Assembly: GCF_001613405.1 (NCBI RefSeq)
Contig: NZ_BDCH01000041.1
Span: 62,001 to 126,000, forward strand
Direction: 5' to 3'
Source: Nocardia crassostreae
Lineage (GTDB): Bacteria > Actinomycetota > Actinomycetes > Mycobacteriales > Mycobacteriaceae
DNA: 64,000 nt
Numbering within the stretch: position 1 is the first letter of the stretch; each line of letters starts with the position of its first letter. The notes beneath the pieces are model-generated. The model was not told the origin of the DNA. It made no database searches and saw nothing but the letters and a program-made list of their open reading frames with translations. Both the position numbers and the translations under genes were made by a program. Positions 7,174 to 18,077 of the stretch are shown here, piece by piece.

Positions 7174-8679
7174 GCGACACCTCTTTGGCGGAAGTTCAAG
7201 GCTTGCAGAATGTCTTGGGCAGTGGGGGGGGTCGCCGCCGCGTAGGTCGCAGACCGTCCAGGCGACTCGGATGGCTCTGTCGGCGCCGCGGGCTGACATA
7301 CGGCCGTGTTTGAGGGCGTTTTCTACGGGGGCGAGGGCTTCGCGGGGGAGGCGGAAGCGTTGACGGAGAATGTGGCCCGGGACTTCGGCGTTTGTGGACA
7401 TGTTCAGTTCGGCCCAGCGTTTGTTCGCTGCTTCGCGGGCTGCTGTGACTCGGGCGCGGACGACTTCGCTGCTTTCCGTCTCTTCGGCGGTGAATGCCCC
7501 TGCGGCCTGGGCGTGCATTTGGACTGCCAGGTCGATGCGATCCATGAGGGGGCCGGACAGTTTGCCGAGGTAGCGACGGCGGGCCAGCGGTGCGCAGATG
7601 CAATCGATATCGCGGGCGGGGGCGCACGGGCAGGGCTTCGCGGCGAGGACCAGTTGGAATCGAGCGGGGTAGCGCACCACACCGTCGCGGCGAGCTATGC
7701 GGACTTCGCCCTCCTCCAGGGGAGTTCGCAGCGCTTCCAGGACCTTCGTGCTGATCTCGGCGCACTCGTCCAGGAACAGGACCCCTCGATGGGCGCAGCT
7801 CACGGCGCCGGGGCGGGCCGAGCCGGAGCCGCCGCCGATCATCGACGCGACCGAGGACGAGTGGTGGGGCGCTACGAACGGTGGGGCGGTGATCAGGGGG
7901 TAGTCGTCCGACAGCGTGCCCGCCACCGAGTGGATGGCCGTCACTTCCAGGGAGTCTCGTTCCCGCAGTTGTGGGAGCAGGCTGGGAAGGCGTTGTGCCA
8001 GCATGGTTTTGCCGATCCCGGGTGGGCCGGTGAGCAGCAGATGGTGGCCGCCCGCGGCGGCGACTTCCAGGGCCCAGCGGGCTTCGTCCTGGCCGACGAC
8101 CTCGCTGAGGTCGCCATTGGTGCGGATCGGCGTCGCCTCCACGGGTTCGGGGCGGGTGAGCTCTCCCCCGCCACGCAGCCAATCCACCAGTTCGGTGAGG
8201 GTCGAAGCGCCGAGAACGCGAACACCATCGACGAGTCCGGCCTCGGGCAGGGCCGCAGTCGGCACGATCACCGTCTTGCGACCAGCATTGCGCGCCGCGA
8301 TCACCGCGGGCAGGATGCCGCGGACGCGGCGTACCCGGCCGTCCAGCGCGAGTTCGCCCAGCAGCACGGTGTCACCCAGCCGATACGACGGAATCGACCC
8401 GGCGGCATCCAGTACGGCGGCCGCGAGAGCCAAGTCGTAGACGCTGCCAACCTTGGGGAGGGTGGCGGGGGACAAGGCGAGGATCACTCGGCCGTCGGGC
8501 CACTTCTCCCCGGTGTTCGTGACCGCGGCGCGGACTCGGTCGCGAGATTCCTGCAATACGCTGTCCGGCCGCCCGACCAGGTGGACCGACGGCAGGCCCT
8601 GGCCGATATCGGCCTCGATTTCGACCAATTGGCCGTCAACCCCGGTGACCGCGACCGAGAACGCCTTCCCCAAGGGCAT
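6910..8679 (-). CDS. comM: YifB/ComM-like Mg-chelatase AAA ATPase, with frameshifted and extended C-terminus
   Basis: Read as given, this is 589 residues. It has an N-terminal Lon-like domain (LALSPATLPKVGSVYDLALA), Walker A GPPGIGKTML, HSSSVASMIGGG, Walker B GVLFLDECAEI and the C-terminal Mg-chelatase part ending ADRAIRVAWTVCDLRGGDPP. Family proteins are about 500 residues and act in branch migration during transformation. After GGDPP the sequence stops resembling the family. Removing one base from the run of eight G at 7224-7231 restores PPTAQDILQALNFRQRGVA and a TGA at 7170-7172, giving 502 residues. So either the consensus has one G too many or the gene is truly frameshifted and fused to the next frame. 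Confidence 0.85.
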   Translation of the reverse strand: MPLGKAFSVAVTGVDGQLVEIEADIGQGLPSVHLVGRPDSVLQESRDRVRAAVTNTGEKWPDGRVILALSPATLPKVGSVYDLALAAAVLDAAGSIPSYRLGDTVLLGELALDGRVRRVRGILPAVIAARNAGRKTVIVPTAALPEAGLVDGVRVLGASTLTELVDWLRGGGELTRPEPVEATPIRTNGDLSEVVGQDEARWALEVAAAGGHHLLLTGPPGIGKTMLAQRLPSLLPQLRERDSLEVTAIHSVAGTLSDDYPLITAPPFVAPHHSSSVASMIGGGSGSARPGAVSCAHRGVLFLDECAEISTKVLEALRTPLEEGEVRIARRDGVVRYPARFQLVLAAKPCPCAPARDIDCICAPLARRRYLGKLSGPLMDRIDLAVQMHAQAAGAFTAEETESSEVVRARVTAAREAANKRWAELNMSTNAEVPGHILRQRFRLPREALAPVENALKHGRMSARGADRAIRVAWTVCDLRGGDPPHCPRHSASLELPPKRCRMSGLPRISALRVIEPDIDDRGRGPQVLLSAVADRAIRIGWTVWDLGGWLAERWLVQVDGRSSPAVSGGSTAAVDVLEAFDFPKRGAA

Positions 8680-9048
8680 TCAGAACACCGCCTCAAGGTG
8701 CTCGATCACCGGATCCTGGCCCGGGCGCAGCAGCACCGACACCACGTCGAACCGGACCCGCAGCCACGGCCCGTCCTGTTCGGCCAGCCACAGCAGGGCC
8801 AGCCGCCTTATTCGTCGCTGTTTGTCGAAGGTGACGGCTTCGGCGAGTGGGCCGAACCCGAGGCCGCGACGAGTCTTCACCTCGATGAAGCAGGTGATCC
8901 CGTGATCGCGGGCGATCAGGTCCAGTTCGCCGTAGCGGCACCGCCAGTTGCGGGCAATGATCTCCATACCGGCCTCGCGCAGGTACTGCGCGGCCAGTTC
9001 CTCCCCGTGCGCGCCGAGCGCGAGATTGCTTGCCATGGACGCCAGCAT
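8680..9048 (-). CDS. yraN: UPF0102 family endonuclease-like protein YraN
   Basis: A 122-residue YraN/UPF0102 protein with a Holliday-junction-resolvase-like fold: LGAHGEELAAQYL, then NWRCRYGELDLIARD and TCFIEVKTRRGLGFG, which carry the E, D and ExK residues of this nuclease superfamily. Its stop abuts the comM start directly. A shorter start at 9036 (MASNLALG) is as likely as 9048. It belongs to the conserved rnhB-yraN-comM-dprA set. Confidence 0.88.
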   Translation of the reverse strand: MLASMASNLALGAHGEELAAQYLREAGMEIIARNWRCRYGELDLIARDHGITCFIEVKTRRGLGFGPLAEAVTFDKQRRIRRLALLWLAEQDGPWLRVRFDVVSVLLRPGQDPVIEHLEAVF

Positions 9049-9123
9049 GGCCGGACCCGTGCTCGGGCCCGGCCATACCGACCTGGGAAAACAGAAAACC
9101 TGTGGATAACGAGGGGTTGTGGA

Positions 9124-9429
9124 TTACTCCGGAAGCCGCAGGTCGGGCTTCTCCAACTCCTCGATATTCACATCCTTGAACGTGATGACGCGAACGTGCT
9201 TCACGAAGCGTGCGGGCCGGTACATGTCCCATACCCATGCATCCGACATGCGCACTTCGAAGTACACCTCGCCATCGGCGTTCTGCGGTCGCAGTTCGAC
9301 GGAATTGGCGAGGTAGAAGCGGCGCTCGGTCTCCACCACGTACGAGAACTGACCGACGATGTCCTTGTACTCGCGGTACAGCGAGAGTTCCATCTCGGTT
9401 TCGTACTTCTCGAGGTCCTCGGCGCTCAT
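9124..9429 (-). CDS. DUF2469 family protein (Rv2901c-like)
   Basis: A 101-residue actinobacterial protein beginning MSAEDLEKYETEMEL, rich in acidic and aromatic residues (DAWVWDMYRPARFVKHV). It matches the family always found between rnhB and yraN in mycobacteria and nocardiae; function unknown. The start at 9429 is the family start and has GGAGGA about 10 nt upstream, inside the end of the upstream region. The frame stays open to 9546 but the extra part overlaps rnhB. Confidence 0.88.
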   Translation of the reverse strand: MSAEDLEKYETEMELSLYREYKDIVGQFSYVVETERRFYLANSVELRPQNADGEVYFEVRMSDAWVWDMYRPARFVKHVRVITFKDVNIEELEKPDLRLPE

Positions 9430-9472
9430 CGGGTGGAACGTCCTCCTTATCGCCACACTGGTGGTAGAGCCA

Positions 9473-10216
9473 TCATCCCGCATACGCGGTATCGGTAGCC
9501 ACTCGGCCGGTCTCCCGCACGTTTCGCCAGGACCGCCGGTGCTCACTGGTGACGCCCAGACGCTGCATCGCCTCGGTGTGCTCCGGCGTGTTGTAGCCCT
9601 TGTGCCCGGCGAAACCGTAGCCCGGGAACTGCTCGTCCATCGCCACCATCATCCGGTCCCGGGTCACCTTGGCCAGGACGCTGGCCGCCGCGATACACGC
9701 CGCGGACGCATCCCCGCCGATCACCGGCAGTGACGGCACCGGAATGCCGGGCACCCGGAAGCCGTCCGTCAGAACGTACCCGGGCACCGGGTCGAGTCCG
9801 GCCACCGCACGCCGCATGCCCTCGATATTGGCCACGTGAATGCCGATGAGGTCGATCTCCCAGGCCGGGATCACCACGACCTCCCAGGCCAGCGCGAGCC
9901 GCTTGATGACCGGGAACAGCTCTTCGCGCACGTTCTCGGTGAGCTTCTTGGAATCGTCGAGCCCGGCGAGGGCGGTATGCGCCTTGGGCGCCAGCAAACA
10001 GGAAGCAACAACCAGCGGCCCCGCGGACGCGCCGCGACCCGCCTCGTCGACGCCCGCGACGGGCCCCAGCCCGCTGCGGATGAGCGCCGCCTCGAGCGTG
10101 CGTAGACCGCCCGCCTGGCGCATGACCACGCGCGGGGGCCAGTCACCACGTTCGATCCGCTGAATCTTCTTGCCGCCCGGCCGCTTCCGGGCCGCACCGT
10201 TCGCCATCTTCCCCAC
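9473..10216 (-). CDS. rnhB: Ribonuclease HII
   Basis: A 247-residue RNase HII, which removes ribonucleotides embedded in DNA. The catalytic acidic residues are in VAGVDEAGRGASAGPLV (residues about 53-69) and later Asp residues in LTDGFRV and GGDASAACIAAASVLAKVTRD; LDDSKKLTE is also present. The N-terminus has a basic extension (ARKRPGGKKIQRIERG). It lies 21 nt downstream of lepB and is probably co-transcribed with it. Confidence 0.93.
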   Translation of the reverse strand: MGKMANGAARKRPGGKKIQRIERGDWPPRVVMRQAGGLRTLEAALIRSGLGPVAGVDEAGRGASAGPLVVASCLLAPKAHTALAGLDDSKKLTENVREELFPVIKRLALAWEVVVIPAWEIDLIGIHVANIEGMRRAVAGLDPVPGYVLTDGFRVPGIPVPSLPVIGGDASAACIAAASVLAKVTRDRMMVAMDEQFPGYGFAGHKGYNTPEHTEAMQRLGVTSEHRRSWRNVRETGRVATDTAYAG

Positions 10217-10237
10217 CGGTCGATTATCTCGCAGTGC

Positions 10238-11047
10238 TCAGTTGGTCTGGGGGTCCTGGGAGCGGACCAACCCGATCCGGCTCGGCGGCCAGATCTTCCA
10301 TATGGCTTTACCACGCACGTCCGACACCGGAACGGTGCCCTGTAGCTCATCACCCATGTGATAGCGGGAATCGGCCGATTCGCGGCGGTTGTCGCCCATG
10401 ACCCACAGATTGCCCTCCGGCACGGTCACCGGACCGAAGGCCCGGCCGCCCGCATTGAACGGCACATCCGGCCGCGCCGGATCGAAGGGGTTGTTGCGCT
10501 TGGGATCGACATACGGCTCGTCGAGCGACTTCCACTCCGCGCCCGGCTTGTCCTCGCGCACCATGATCCGTCCTTCGGCGTCGCAGCATTTGACCTGCTG
10601 CCCGCCCACCGCGATCACGCGCTTGACCAGATCGTTCTCGTCCGGCGGCACCAGCCCGAAGAAGGACAGGAAGTTCTGGACGCCGCGCACGGCCGCATTC
10701 GAGGAGCGGATGGACCGGTAGTGCTTGTTCCAGTCGTCGGTCGGCCCGACGAACACCACCACGTCACCCGGCTGCGGATCGCCGAAGTAGTAGCTCAGCT
10801 TCTGCACGTAGATGCGGTCGCCGGTGCAACCCGCGCACCCGTGCAGGGTGGGTTCCATGGACTGCGACGGAATCACGTAGGGCCGCCCGATGAACGTCAC
10901 TACCAGGGCCGTGATGACCGCCGCGATACCGATCAGCATCGGCAGTTCCTGCCAGAACGGACGCTGCTTCTTCTTGGGCTTGGCCTGCTCCGCCCGACCG
11001 TCGTCATCCGACCCGGACACCGCTACCGCCTCGCTCTCGTCTGCCAC
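10238..11047 (-). CDS. lepB: Signal peptidase I
   Basis: A type I signal peptidase that cleaves signal peptides of exported proteins. It has a charged cytoplasmic N-terminus (KPKKKQRPFWQELP), one membrane segment (MLIGIAAVITALVVTFIG), the nucleophile Ser in IPSQSMEPTL, the general base Lys in LVKRVIAVGG and the MGDNRRESADSR box. The frame opens at 11068, but the region 11055-11098 is a terminator stem for rplS, so a start at GTG 11047 (269 residues) or GTG 11020 (with GAGCGAGG upstream) is more likely. It sits in the conserved rplS-lepB-rnhB order. Confidence 0.92.
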   Translation of the reverse strand: MADESEAVAVSGSDDDGRAEQAKPKKKQRPFWQELPMLIGIAAVITALVVTFIGRPYVIPSQSMEPTLHGCAGCTGDRIYVQKLSYYFGDPQPGDVVVFVGPTDDWNKHYRSIRSSNAAVRGVQNFLSFFGLVPPDENDLVKRVIAVGGQQVKCCDAEGRIMVREDKPGAEWKSLDEPYVDPKRNNPFDPARPDVPFNAGGRAFGPVTVPEGNLWVMGDNRRESADSRYHMGDELQGTVPVSDVRGKAIWKIWPPSRIGLVRSQDPQTN

Positions 11048-11054
11048 CGGAACA

Positions 11055-11098
11055 GAGTAGCCCGGCACCGCAGAAAACCACGCGGTGCCGGGCTACTC
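11055..11098 (-). terminator. 17-bp perfect hairpin downstream of rplS
   Basis: GAGTAGCCCGGCACCGC (11055-11071) pairs perfectly with 11082-11098 around a 10-nt loop. It lies 24 nt past the rplS stop and just before lepB, so it should terminate or partly terminate rplS transcription. It also argues against the lepB start at 11068. Confidence 0.8.
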
Positions 11099-11121
11099 GG
11101 CATTCGGAGTGAAAAGCTAGC

Positions 11122-11463
11122 TCAGCGCTTTTCCTTGATCTTGGCGGCCTTACCGCGCAGATCGCGCAGGTAGTACAGCTTGGCCCGGCGGACGTAACCG
11201 CGGGTCACGACCTCGATCTTGTCGATGTTGGGGCTGTGCACCGGGAAGGTGCGCTCCACGCCGACACCGAAGGAGACCTTGCGAACGGTGAAGGTCTCGC
11301 GGATGCCACCGTTCTGACGGCGGATCACGACGCCCTTGAAGACCTGGATGCGCTCCTTGTTGCCTTCGATAACCTTCACGTGCACGTTGACCGTGTCACC
11401 CGGGCGGAAGTCCGGGATGTCGCTACGCAGCGACGATGCGTCGACGAAGTCGAGGGTGTTCAT
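11122..11463 (-). CDS. rplS: 50S ribosomal protein L19
   Basis: Ribosomal protein L19 of the 30S-50S interface, 113 residues from MNTLDFVDASSLRSD. Family motifs RPGDTVNVHVKVIEGNKERI, FKGVVIRRQ and ERTFPVHSPNIDKIEV are intact. ATG 11463 is preferred over ATG 11469 because the AAAGG Shine-Dalgarno would touch the latter. A strong hairpin follows the gene. Confidence 0.96.
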   Translation of the reverse strand: MNTLDFVDASSLRSDIPDFRPGDTVNVHVKVIEGNKERIQVFKGVVIRRQNGGIRETFTVRKVSFGVGVERTFPVHSPNIDKIEVVTRGYVRRAKLYYLRDLRGKAAKIKEKR

Positions 11464-11631
11464 TTCCATCCTTTGGATGTTTCGCGCGAACAGAGGAACC
11501 TGGCGGCAGCGACATGGCGCTCGACCGGTTCGTGCTCCGGATAATTGGGCGGTGCCCGCGAGCTGCGGTCTTCCGGGGAAGAACCGGCTCGAGGCAACCT
11601 GAGCATTGTGCCAGATGGCGGGACGCGGCTG

Positions 11632-12564
11632 TTAATCGGCCCCTGTTGATGCGGTAGAGCGAGTGTCCGCACTCTCCTCCGGCTCCGACATTACGTCGGC
11701 AACCTTACGGCTACCCATGAAGTGGAGTGAGGGCGGCGGCGCGGGCGGGGCCGGGACCACGGTGCGCACCAGCTCTTCCTCGGCGGCGCGGCGGACGTGG
11801 GCGACATCGGGTTTACCGGCGAGCAGATCCTGGACGAAGATCTTCGCGCGGATCATCGGCCGCCGATAGCGGCGTTCGCGGACGATGGCGCGGCGCATGA
11901 GCCGCAGCCGGGTGGAGTACCGCCAGCGCGCCCAGGGCGCACCGGGTCGGCTCAGCCGCAGCGCCCCCACCACCAGCAAGGGCGGGAAGAACATGCCGAA
12001 CAGACCGGTCCAGATCTTGCCCTTGGCAATCACGATCGCCGCCAGCGCCAGATTCACCGCCGCGAACCCCGCGATGATGCCGCGCTCCCACAGCCCCGGC
12101 TCGGTCCGCAGCTCACCGATGTCGAGCAGCCAGAGCGGGTGAAACCCGAGCAGCAGCAAGCCGGTCACGGCAATGGCCACGAACACCGCGTCCACCGAGG
12201 TCCGGCCCTGCTCCTCCCAGTATACGTCGCGCAGATAGTAGATGAGCGCGAACTCGTCGAGCACCAGTGCGGCGCCCACCCCGAAGACGGCGGCCAGCAA
12301 GCTGATCACACCCATGCTGTCCTGCCACAGCGTGACCAGGCCCACGCCGGAGCCGAGCACCAGGATCACGCCGAACACCATGTGATGAATGTGCACATCC
12401 CCCGCCCGCACATTCCCCGGCCACCAGCGCACCTGTTTCCGAATGAGCCGCACACTGATTCGAATCAGCAGAAACCCGATAATGAACCCCAGCAACAGAC
12501 ATGCCAACGGCAGTCGCCCGTCCCCGACGATGACCTCGTTCCACCAGCGCTGAAAACCCGCCAT
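11632..12564 (-). CDS. Conserved actinobacterial integral membrane protein with HIHH motif
   Basis: A 310-residue protein with about seven membrane segments in the first 220 residues and a basic cytoplasmic tail. The motif GDVHIHHMVFGVIL follows the first segments, and DEFALIYYLRDVYWEEQGR lies between later ones. I recognise it as a conserved actinobacterial membrane family but not its function; the His cluster could bind a metal. The start at 12564 (MAGFQRWW) has GAGAGGG directly upstream. The frame is open for about 70 more codons upstream, but these lack membrane-protein character. Confidence 0.75.
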   Translation of the reverse strand: MAGFQRWWNEVIVGDGRLPLACLLLGFIIGFLLIRISVRLIRKQVRWWPGNVRAGDVHIHHMVFGVILVLGSGVGLVTLWQDSMGVISLLAAVFGVGAALVLDEFALIYYLRDVYWEEQGRTSVDAVFVAIAVTGLLLLGFHPLWLLDIGELRTEPGLWERGIIAGFAAVNLALAAIVIAKGKIWTGLFGMFFPPLLVVGALRLSRPGAPWARWRYSTRLRLMRRAIVRERRYRRPMIRAKIFVQDLLAGKPDVAHVRRAAEEELVRTVVPAPPAPPPSLHFMGSRKVADVMSEPEESADTRSTASTGAD

Positions 12565-12713
12565 ACCCTCTCGTCTCCACGATCGGCCCGCCGTCGCCTG
12601 CGTCCACCCGCACGCGCCACCGCCATTCTGCGCCCCGCCCCCATCCCGCAGGTGAACCCCGCCCACCGCCCCGACGACAACCCGCACCGGCAACCGCCCC
12701 CCGCCACAGACCA

Positions 12714-12791
12714 GTTCACACCCAATACCGTCGGTCCACACCCCCAATTGACCACCATTTCGGGTGTGAACCACCAACAACGGGTGTGAAC
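12714..12791. promoter_or_regulatory. Dyad-symmetric array of four 10-bp motifs at 20-bp spacing
   Basis: GTTCACACCC at 12714-12723, GTCCACACCC at 12734-12743, then the reverse complement GGGTGTGAAC at 12762-12771 and again at 12782-12791. The two on each side are exactly 20 bp apart, and the whole array is symmetric about 12752/12753. It lies in a 501-bp gap upstream of the HIHH membrane protein gene. It looks like a multi-site operator, but no regulator gene is adjacent. Confidence 0.6.
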
Positions 12792-12792
12792 C

Positions 12793-13022
12793 CGAGCTTG
12801 GCTCTGTGGGGTTTGGTCGGTGAACGCAACCACAGCCATCCAGTCAGGCCGGAACGAGAGTTACGGCTCCCGACAGGGGAGCCAAGGCCGGGTACGGCAG
12901 GCGAGGTGACCCCACCATTCGTTTCGCTCTGCGAACGCCGGTAGAGACGCATGCGCGGACTCGGATCGAGGTGTATTTCAGACCCCACCGGGGTTCGGGC
13001 GTACGCCGCCCAGGCAAAGGAA
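12793..13022. other. Intergenic stretch with no feature recognised
   Basis: This is the remainder of the 12565-13065 gap. No open frame here has family similarity, and I see no tRNA-like fold, insertion-sequence end or clear promoter pair. It may hold the upstream promoter of the membrane protein gene. Confidence 0.4.
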
Positions 13023-13054
13023 AACGCCCCGGAATCGGTTGATTCCGGGGCGTT
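13023..13054 (-). terminator. Intrinsic terminator of the tex gene
   Basis: A perfect 14-bp stem AACGCCCCGGAATC with GGTT loop, 12 nt past the tex stop. On the minus strand it is followed by a T-rich stretch (CGTTTTCCTTTG), as expected for a rho-independent terminator. Confidence 0.85.
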
Positions 13055-13065
13055 CTCGCGACTGA

Positions 13066-15516
<2,451 letters not shown>

Positions 15517-15553
15517 TACCGGCGCGCTCCGGCGACACGACAGGGTGGCGCAC

Positions 15554-15880
15554 TCATGCGGGCAACATGTGTTGCGGGCAATAGGTGAGAATGTCGATTT
15601 CGGTGACGGTCATGCCATTGAGCCCGACATTGGTTTCCGGGTGCATGCGATCGAAGGCGATGCGGAATGCCTTGCGGCCCTGGCCATAACGGTCGATCTC
15701 GGTGCAGGTCCGGTGTCCGGCGGTGGCCGAGATGCCCTTGAAGGCGTCGGATTCGTGCTGGTGTTTCAGCAGCAGGAAGCGGAGTTCTTCCTGCGGGGTG
15801 AATGCGTGCGCCGTGGACATACCGATACCGGCGATTACGACACTTGCGGCGAAAACGACAACTGTACGAAGCACTTCCAC
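15554..15880 (-). CDS. Small secreted DUF732-like protein
   Basis: A 108-residue protein with a signal peptide (VVVFAASVVIAGIGMSTAHA) and a mature part of about 85 residues. The mature part has two Cys (RTCTEID and YCPQHMLPA), probably one disulfide. The pattern Phe-Leu-Leu, Gly-x-x-x-Cys, and a C-terminal Tyr-Cys-Pro resembles the mycobacterial DUF732 exported family; function unknown. It is about 70 nt downstream of the trmD stop but separately promoted as far as can be seen. Confidence 0.7.
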   Translation of the reverse strand: MEVLRTVVVFAASVVIAGIGMSTAHAFTPQEELRFLLLKHQHESDAFKGISATAGHRTCTEIDRYGQGRKAFRIAFDRMHPETNVGLNGMTVTEIDILTYCPQHMLPA

Positions 15881-15949
15881 GCCTGCCTTTCGTCATCCGA
15901 GAAAACGGTGTCGAGCAGATCTTGTGCGGTTGTGCGGAAGACAATAGCG

Positions 15950-16633
15950 TCAGTCGGGCGGCAAAAGGTCGGGACGCCGCTCCCGGGTGCGTTCCAGGGA
16001 CTGTTCGTGCCGCCAAGCGTCGATCTTGGCGTGATTTCCCGACAGCAGAATCTCGGGTACGTCCAGCCCGCGCCAGGAGACCGGGCGGGTGTAGGAGGGG
16101 CCCTCGAGGAGGCCGTTGGAGAACGAATCCTGTTCGTGGGATTGCTGATTGCCGAGCACGCCCGGAATCAGGCGCACGAACGCCTCGGTCATGACGAGCA
16201 CCGCGGCCTCGCCGCCGATGAGCACGTAATCGCCGATGCTGACCTCTTCGACGCGCACGCGCTTGGCGGCATCGTCGAAGACCCGCTGGTCGATGCCCTC
16301 ATAGCGGCCGCAGGCGAACACCACATGCGGTTCGGCAGACCAGCGCTCGGCGGTGGCCTGGGTGAACGGCACGCCCGCGGGTGTGGGCACCACGAGCAGC
16401 GCGTCGTCCGGGCACACCTCGTCGAGGGCGTCGCCCCAGACGGTCGGCTTCATGACCATGCCGGGCCCGCCGCCATAGGGCGAGTCGTCCACGGCCTTGT
16501 GCACATCGTGCGTCCAGCGGCGCAGATCGTGCACTTCGACCTCGAGCAGTCCTTTGTCGATCGCCTTGCCCAGCAAGGCGGTTCGCAGCGGCTCTAGATA
16601 TTCGGGAAAGATCGTGACGACGTCGATGCGCAT
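15950..16633 (-). CDS. trmD: tRNA (guanine-37-N1)-methyltransferase
   Basis: TrmD methylates G37 next to the anticodon and prevents +1 frameshifting. This 227-residue protein starts MRIDVVTIFPEYL and has GGGPGMVMKP, the SAM trefoil-knot region GRYEGIDQRV and SIGDYVLIGGEAA, and the C-terminal domain RPVSWRGLDVPEILLSGNH. An upstream GTG at 16642 overlaps the rimM stop as GTGA, but ATG 16633 matches the family start. It is the last gene of rpsP-KH-rimM-trmD. Confidence 0.95.
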   Translation of the reverse strand: MRIDVVTIFPEYLEPLRTALLGKAIDKGLLEVEVHDLRRWTHDVHKAVDDSPYGGGPGMVMKPTVWGDALDEVCPDDALLVVPTPAGVPFTQATAERWSAEPHVVFACGRYEGIDQRVFDDAAKRVRVEEVSIGDYVLIGGEAAVLVMTEAFVRLIPGVLGNQQSHEQDSFSNGLLEGPSYTRPVSWRGLDVPEILLSGNHAKIDAWRHEQSLERTRERRPDLLPPD

Positions 16634-16638
16634 CGCGC

Positions 16639-17175
16639 TCACTCCGGATCCAGCAGACCTTCGGGCGGATCGATGACGATCAGCCGGTCGGCGATCGACA
16701 CGGTCGGCACCATGGCGGTCACGAACGGCACCAGGATCTCGCGCCCCGCGGGCGGGAACGCCTCGGACGCCTTGATCGAAAGCAGTTCTCCCGCAGCCGA
16801 ATGCAGCACTTCCTTGACGGCGCCCACGACGGTCCCGTCCCCGAGCTGCACGGTCAGTCCCTCGAGTTCGTGATCGTAGAACTCGTCCGGATCCTCCGAC
16901 GGCGGCAGATCCGCGGTGTCGACGACAAAGAGCATGCCGCGCAACGCATCCGCCACATCACGATCGTCCACACCGTCCAGACGCAGCAGAAGTCGGCCCG
17001 AGTGCTCCCGGGCCGACTCCACCACGTACTGCTGCGTCTGCTTCGACCGCGGCAGCTTGCCCACCAGGGTGCTGCCGGGTGCGAAACGCAGTTCCGGCTC
17101 GTCGGTGCGGACTTCTACGACGAGTTCGCCACGCACACCGTGCGATTTGGCGACCCGCCCGACGACCAGTTCCAT
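16639..17175 (-). CDS. rimM: Ribosome maturation factor RimM
   Basis: A 178-residue 16S rRNA processing factor for the 30S head. The N-terminal barrel shows VVGRVAKSHGVRGELVVEVRT-like sequence (split here as VVGRVAKSHG and RGELVVEVRT), and the C-terminal PRC-barrel has EFYDHELEGLTV and ILVPFVTAMVPTV. It starts directly after the KH gene stop and is followed by trmD with an overlap, the standard arrangement. Confidence 0.95.
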   Translation of the reverse strand: MELVVGRVAKSHGVRGELVVEVRTDEPELRFAPGSTLVGKLPRSKQTQQYVVESAREHSGRLLLRLDGVDDRDVADALRGMLFVVDTADLPPSEDPDEFYDHELEGLTVQLGDGTVVGAVKEVLHSAAGELLSIKASEAFPPAGREILVPFVTAMVPTVSIADRLIVIDPPEGLLDPE

Positions 17176-17418
17176 CTACTGATCCGTGTCGACCACGTCG
17201 ACGCGAATGCCCTTACCGCCGATCCCGGCGACGAGGGTGCGCAGGGCGGTGGCCGTACGACCACCGCGACCGATCACCTTGCCCAGATCGTCCGGGTGCA
17301 CGTGCACCTCGACGGTCCGGCCACGACGGCTGGTGATCAGCTCGACGTGCACATCGTCGGGATTGGCGACGATGCCGCGCACCAGGTGCTCGACGACATC
17401 GGCGACAACGGCGCTCAT
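17176..17418 (-). CDS. khpA: KH-domain RNA-binding protein (KhpA-like)
   Basis: An 80-residue protein made of one KH domain with the nucleic-acid-binding loop VIGRGGRTATALRTL. KhpA proteins bind RNA, often with KhpB, and affect ribosome assembly and cell division. It lies between rpsP and rimM, as in most actinobacteria. Its ATG shares one base with the rpsP TAA (TAATG). Confidence 0.93.
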   Translation of the reverse strand: MSAVVADVVEHLVRGIVANPDDVHVELITSRRGRTVEVHVHPDDLGKVIGRGGRTATALRTLVAGIGGKGIRVDVVDTDQ

Positions 17419-17858
17419 TACTCCGCCGGGGTCTCGGCAGCGGCCTCGGCCTCGGCGGCCTCGTCCTTCTTGGCGGCCTTCTTCTTCGGGGTGACGGCCT
17501 CGGCGACCGGCTCGTTGTCGGCGGCGGCCAGCGCGGCGTTGAACAGGTCCAGCTTGGACGGCTTCGGCGCGGCGACATTCAGGGTGCCCTCGGCGCCCGG
17601 CAGGCCCTTGAACTTCTGCCAGTCGCCGGTGATCTCCAGCAGGCGCTTCACGGGCTCGGTCGGCTGCACGCCGACACCCAGCCAGTACTGGGCGCGCTCG
17701 GAGTCGATCTGGATGAGCGAGGGCTCCTGCTTCGGCTGGTAGATGCCGATGGACTCGATGGCGCGGCCGTCACGACGGGTACGGGCGTCGGCGATGACGA
17801 CGCGGTACTGCGGGTTGCGGATCTTGCCCATGCGGGTCAGCTTGATACGAACAGCCAT
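17418..17858 (-). CDS. rpsP: 30S ribosomal protein S16 with extended C-terminus
   Basis: S16 is a 30S assembly protein of about 80 residues in most bacteria. This one has the normal core (VRIKLTRMGKIRNPQYRVVV-like start, RAQYWLGVGVQPTEPV) plus an Ala/Glu/Lys-rich tail (AVTPKKKAAKKDEAAEAEA), giving 146 residues, as in other mycolic-acid actinobacteria. First gene of the operon; the 219-nt gap upstream (17859-18077) should contain its promoter. Confidence 0.95.
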   Translation of the reverse strand: MAVRIKLTRMGKIRNPQYRVVIADARTRRDGRAIESIGIYQPKQEPSLIQIDSERAQYWLGVGVQPTEPVKRLLEITGDWQKFKGLPGAEGTLNVAAPKPSKLDLFNAALAAADNEPVAEAVTPKKKAAKKDEAAEAEAAAETPAE

Positions 17859-18077
17859 TAGCTGCTGCCTTTCAGGTGGTGGCGGCCCCGAGGGGCTGCC
17901 GAGTGGTCACGGCCGCAATTCAGCAACCCACACGGGGTGGGTCCGGTTTTGCGTTGAGTGTTGTGACCGCCGCGCGGTACGTAACCGGAGACGGGCTGAC
18001 ACTGTCCTCGAACGAGGACGGTCGTCTATTCTGCCAGACCGGGCGCGCGGGCTGGAAATCGCCCTCGAAGGGGCCGC

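Noticed and set aside
11055..11098. The rplS-lepB hairpin as a riboswitch or L19 autoregulatory leader
   Set aside because: A simple perfect stem after a stop codon is better explained as a terminator.
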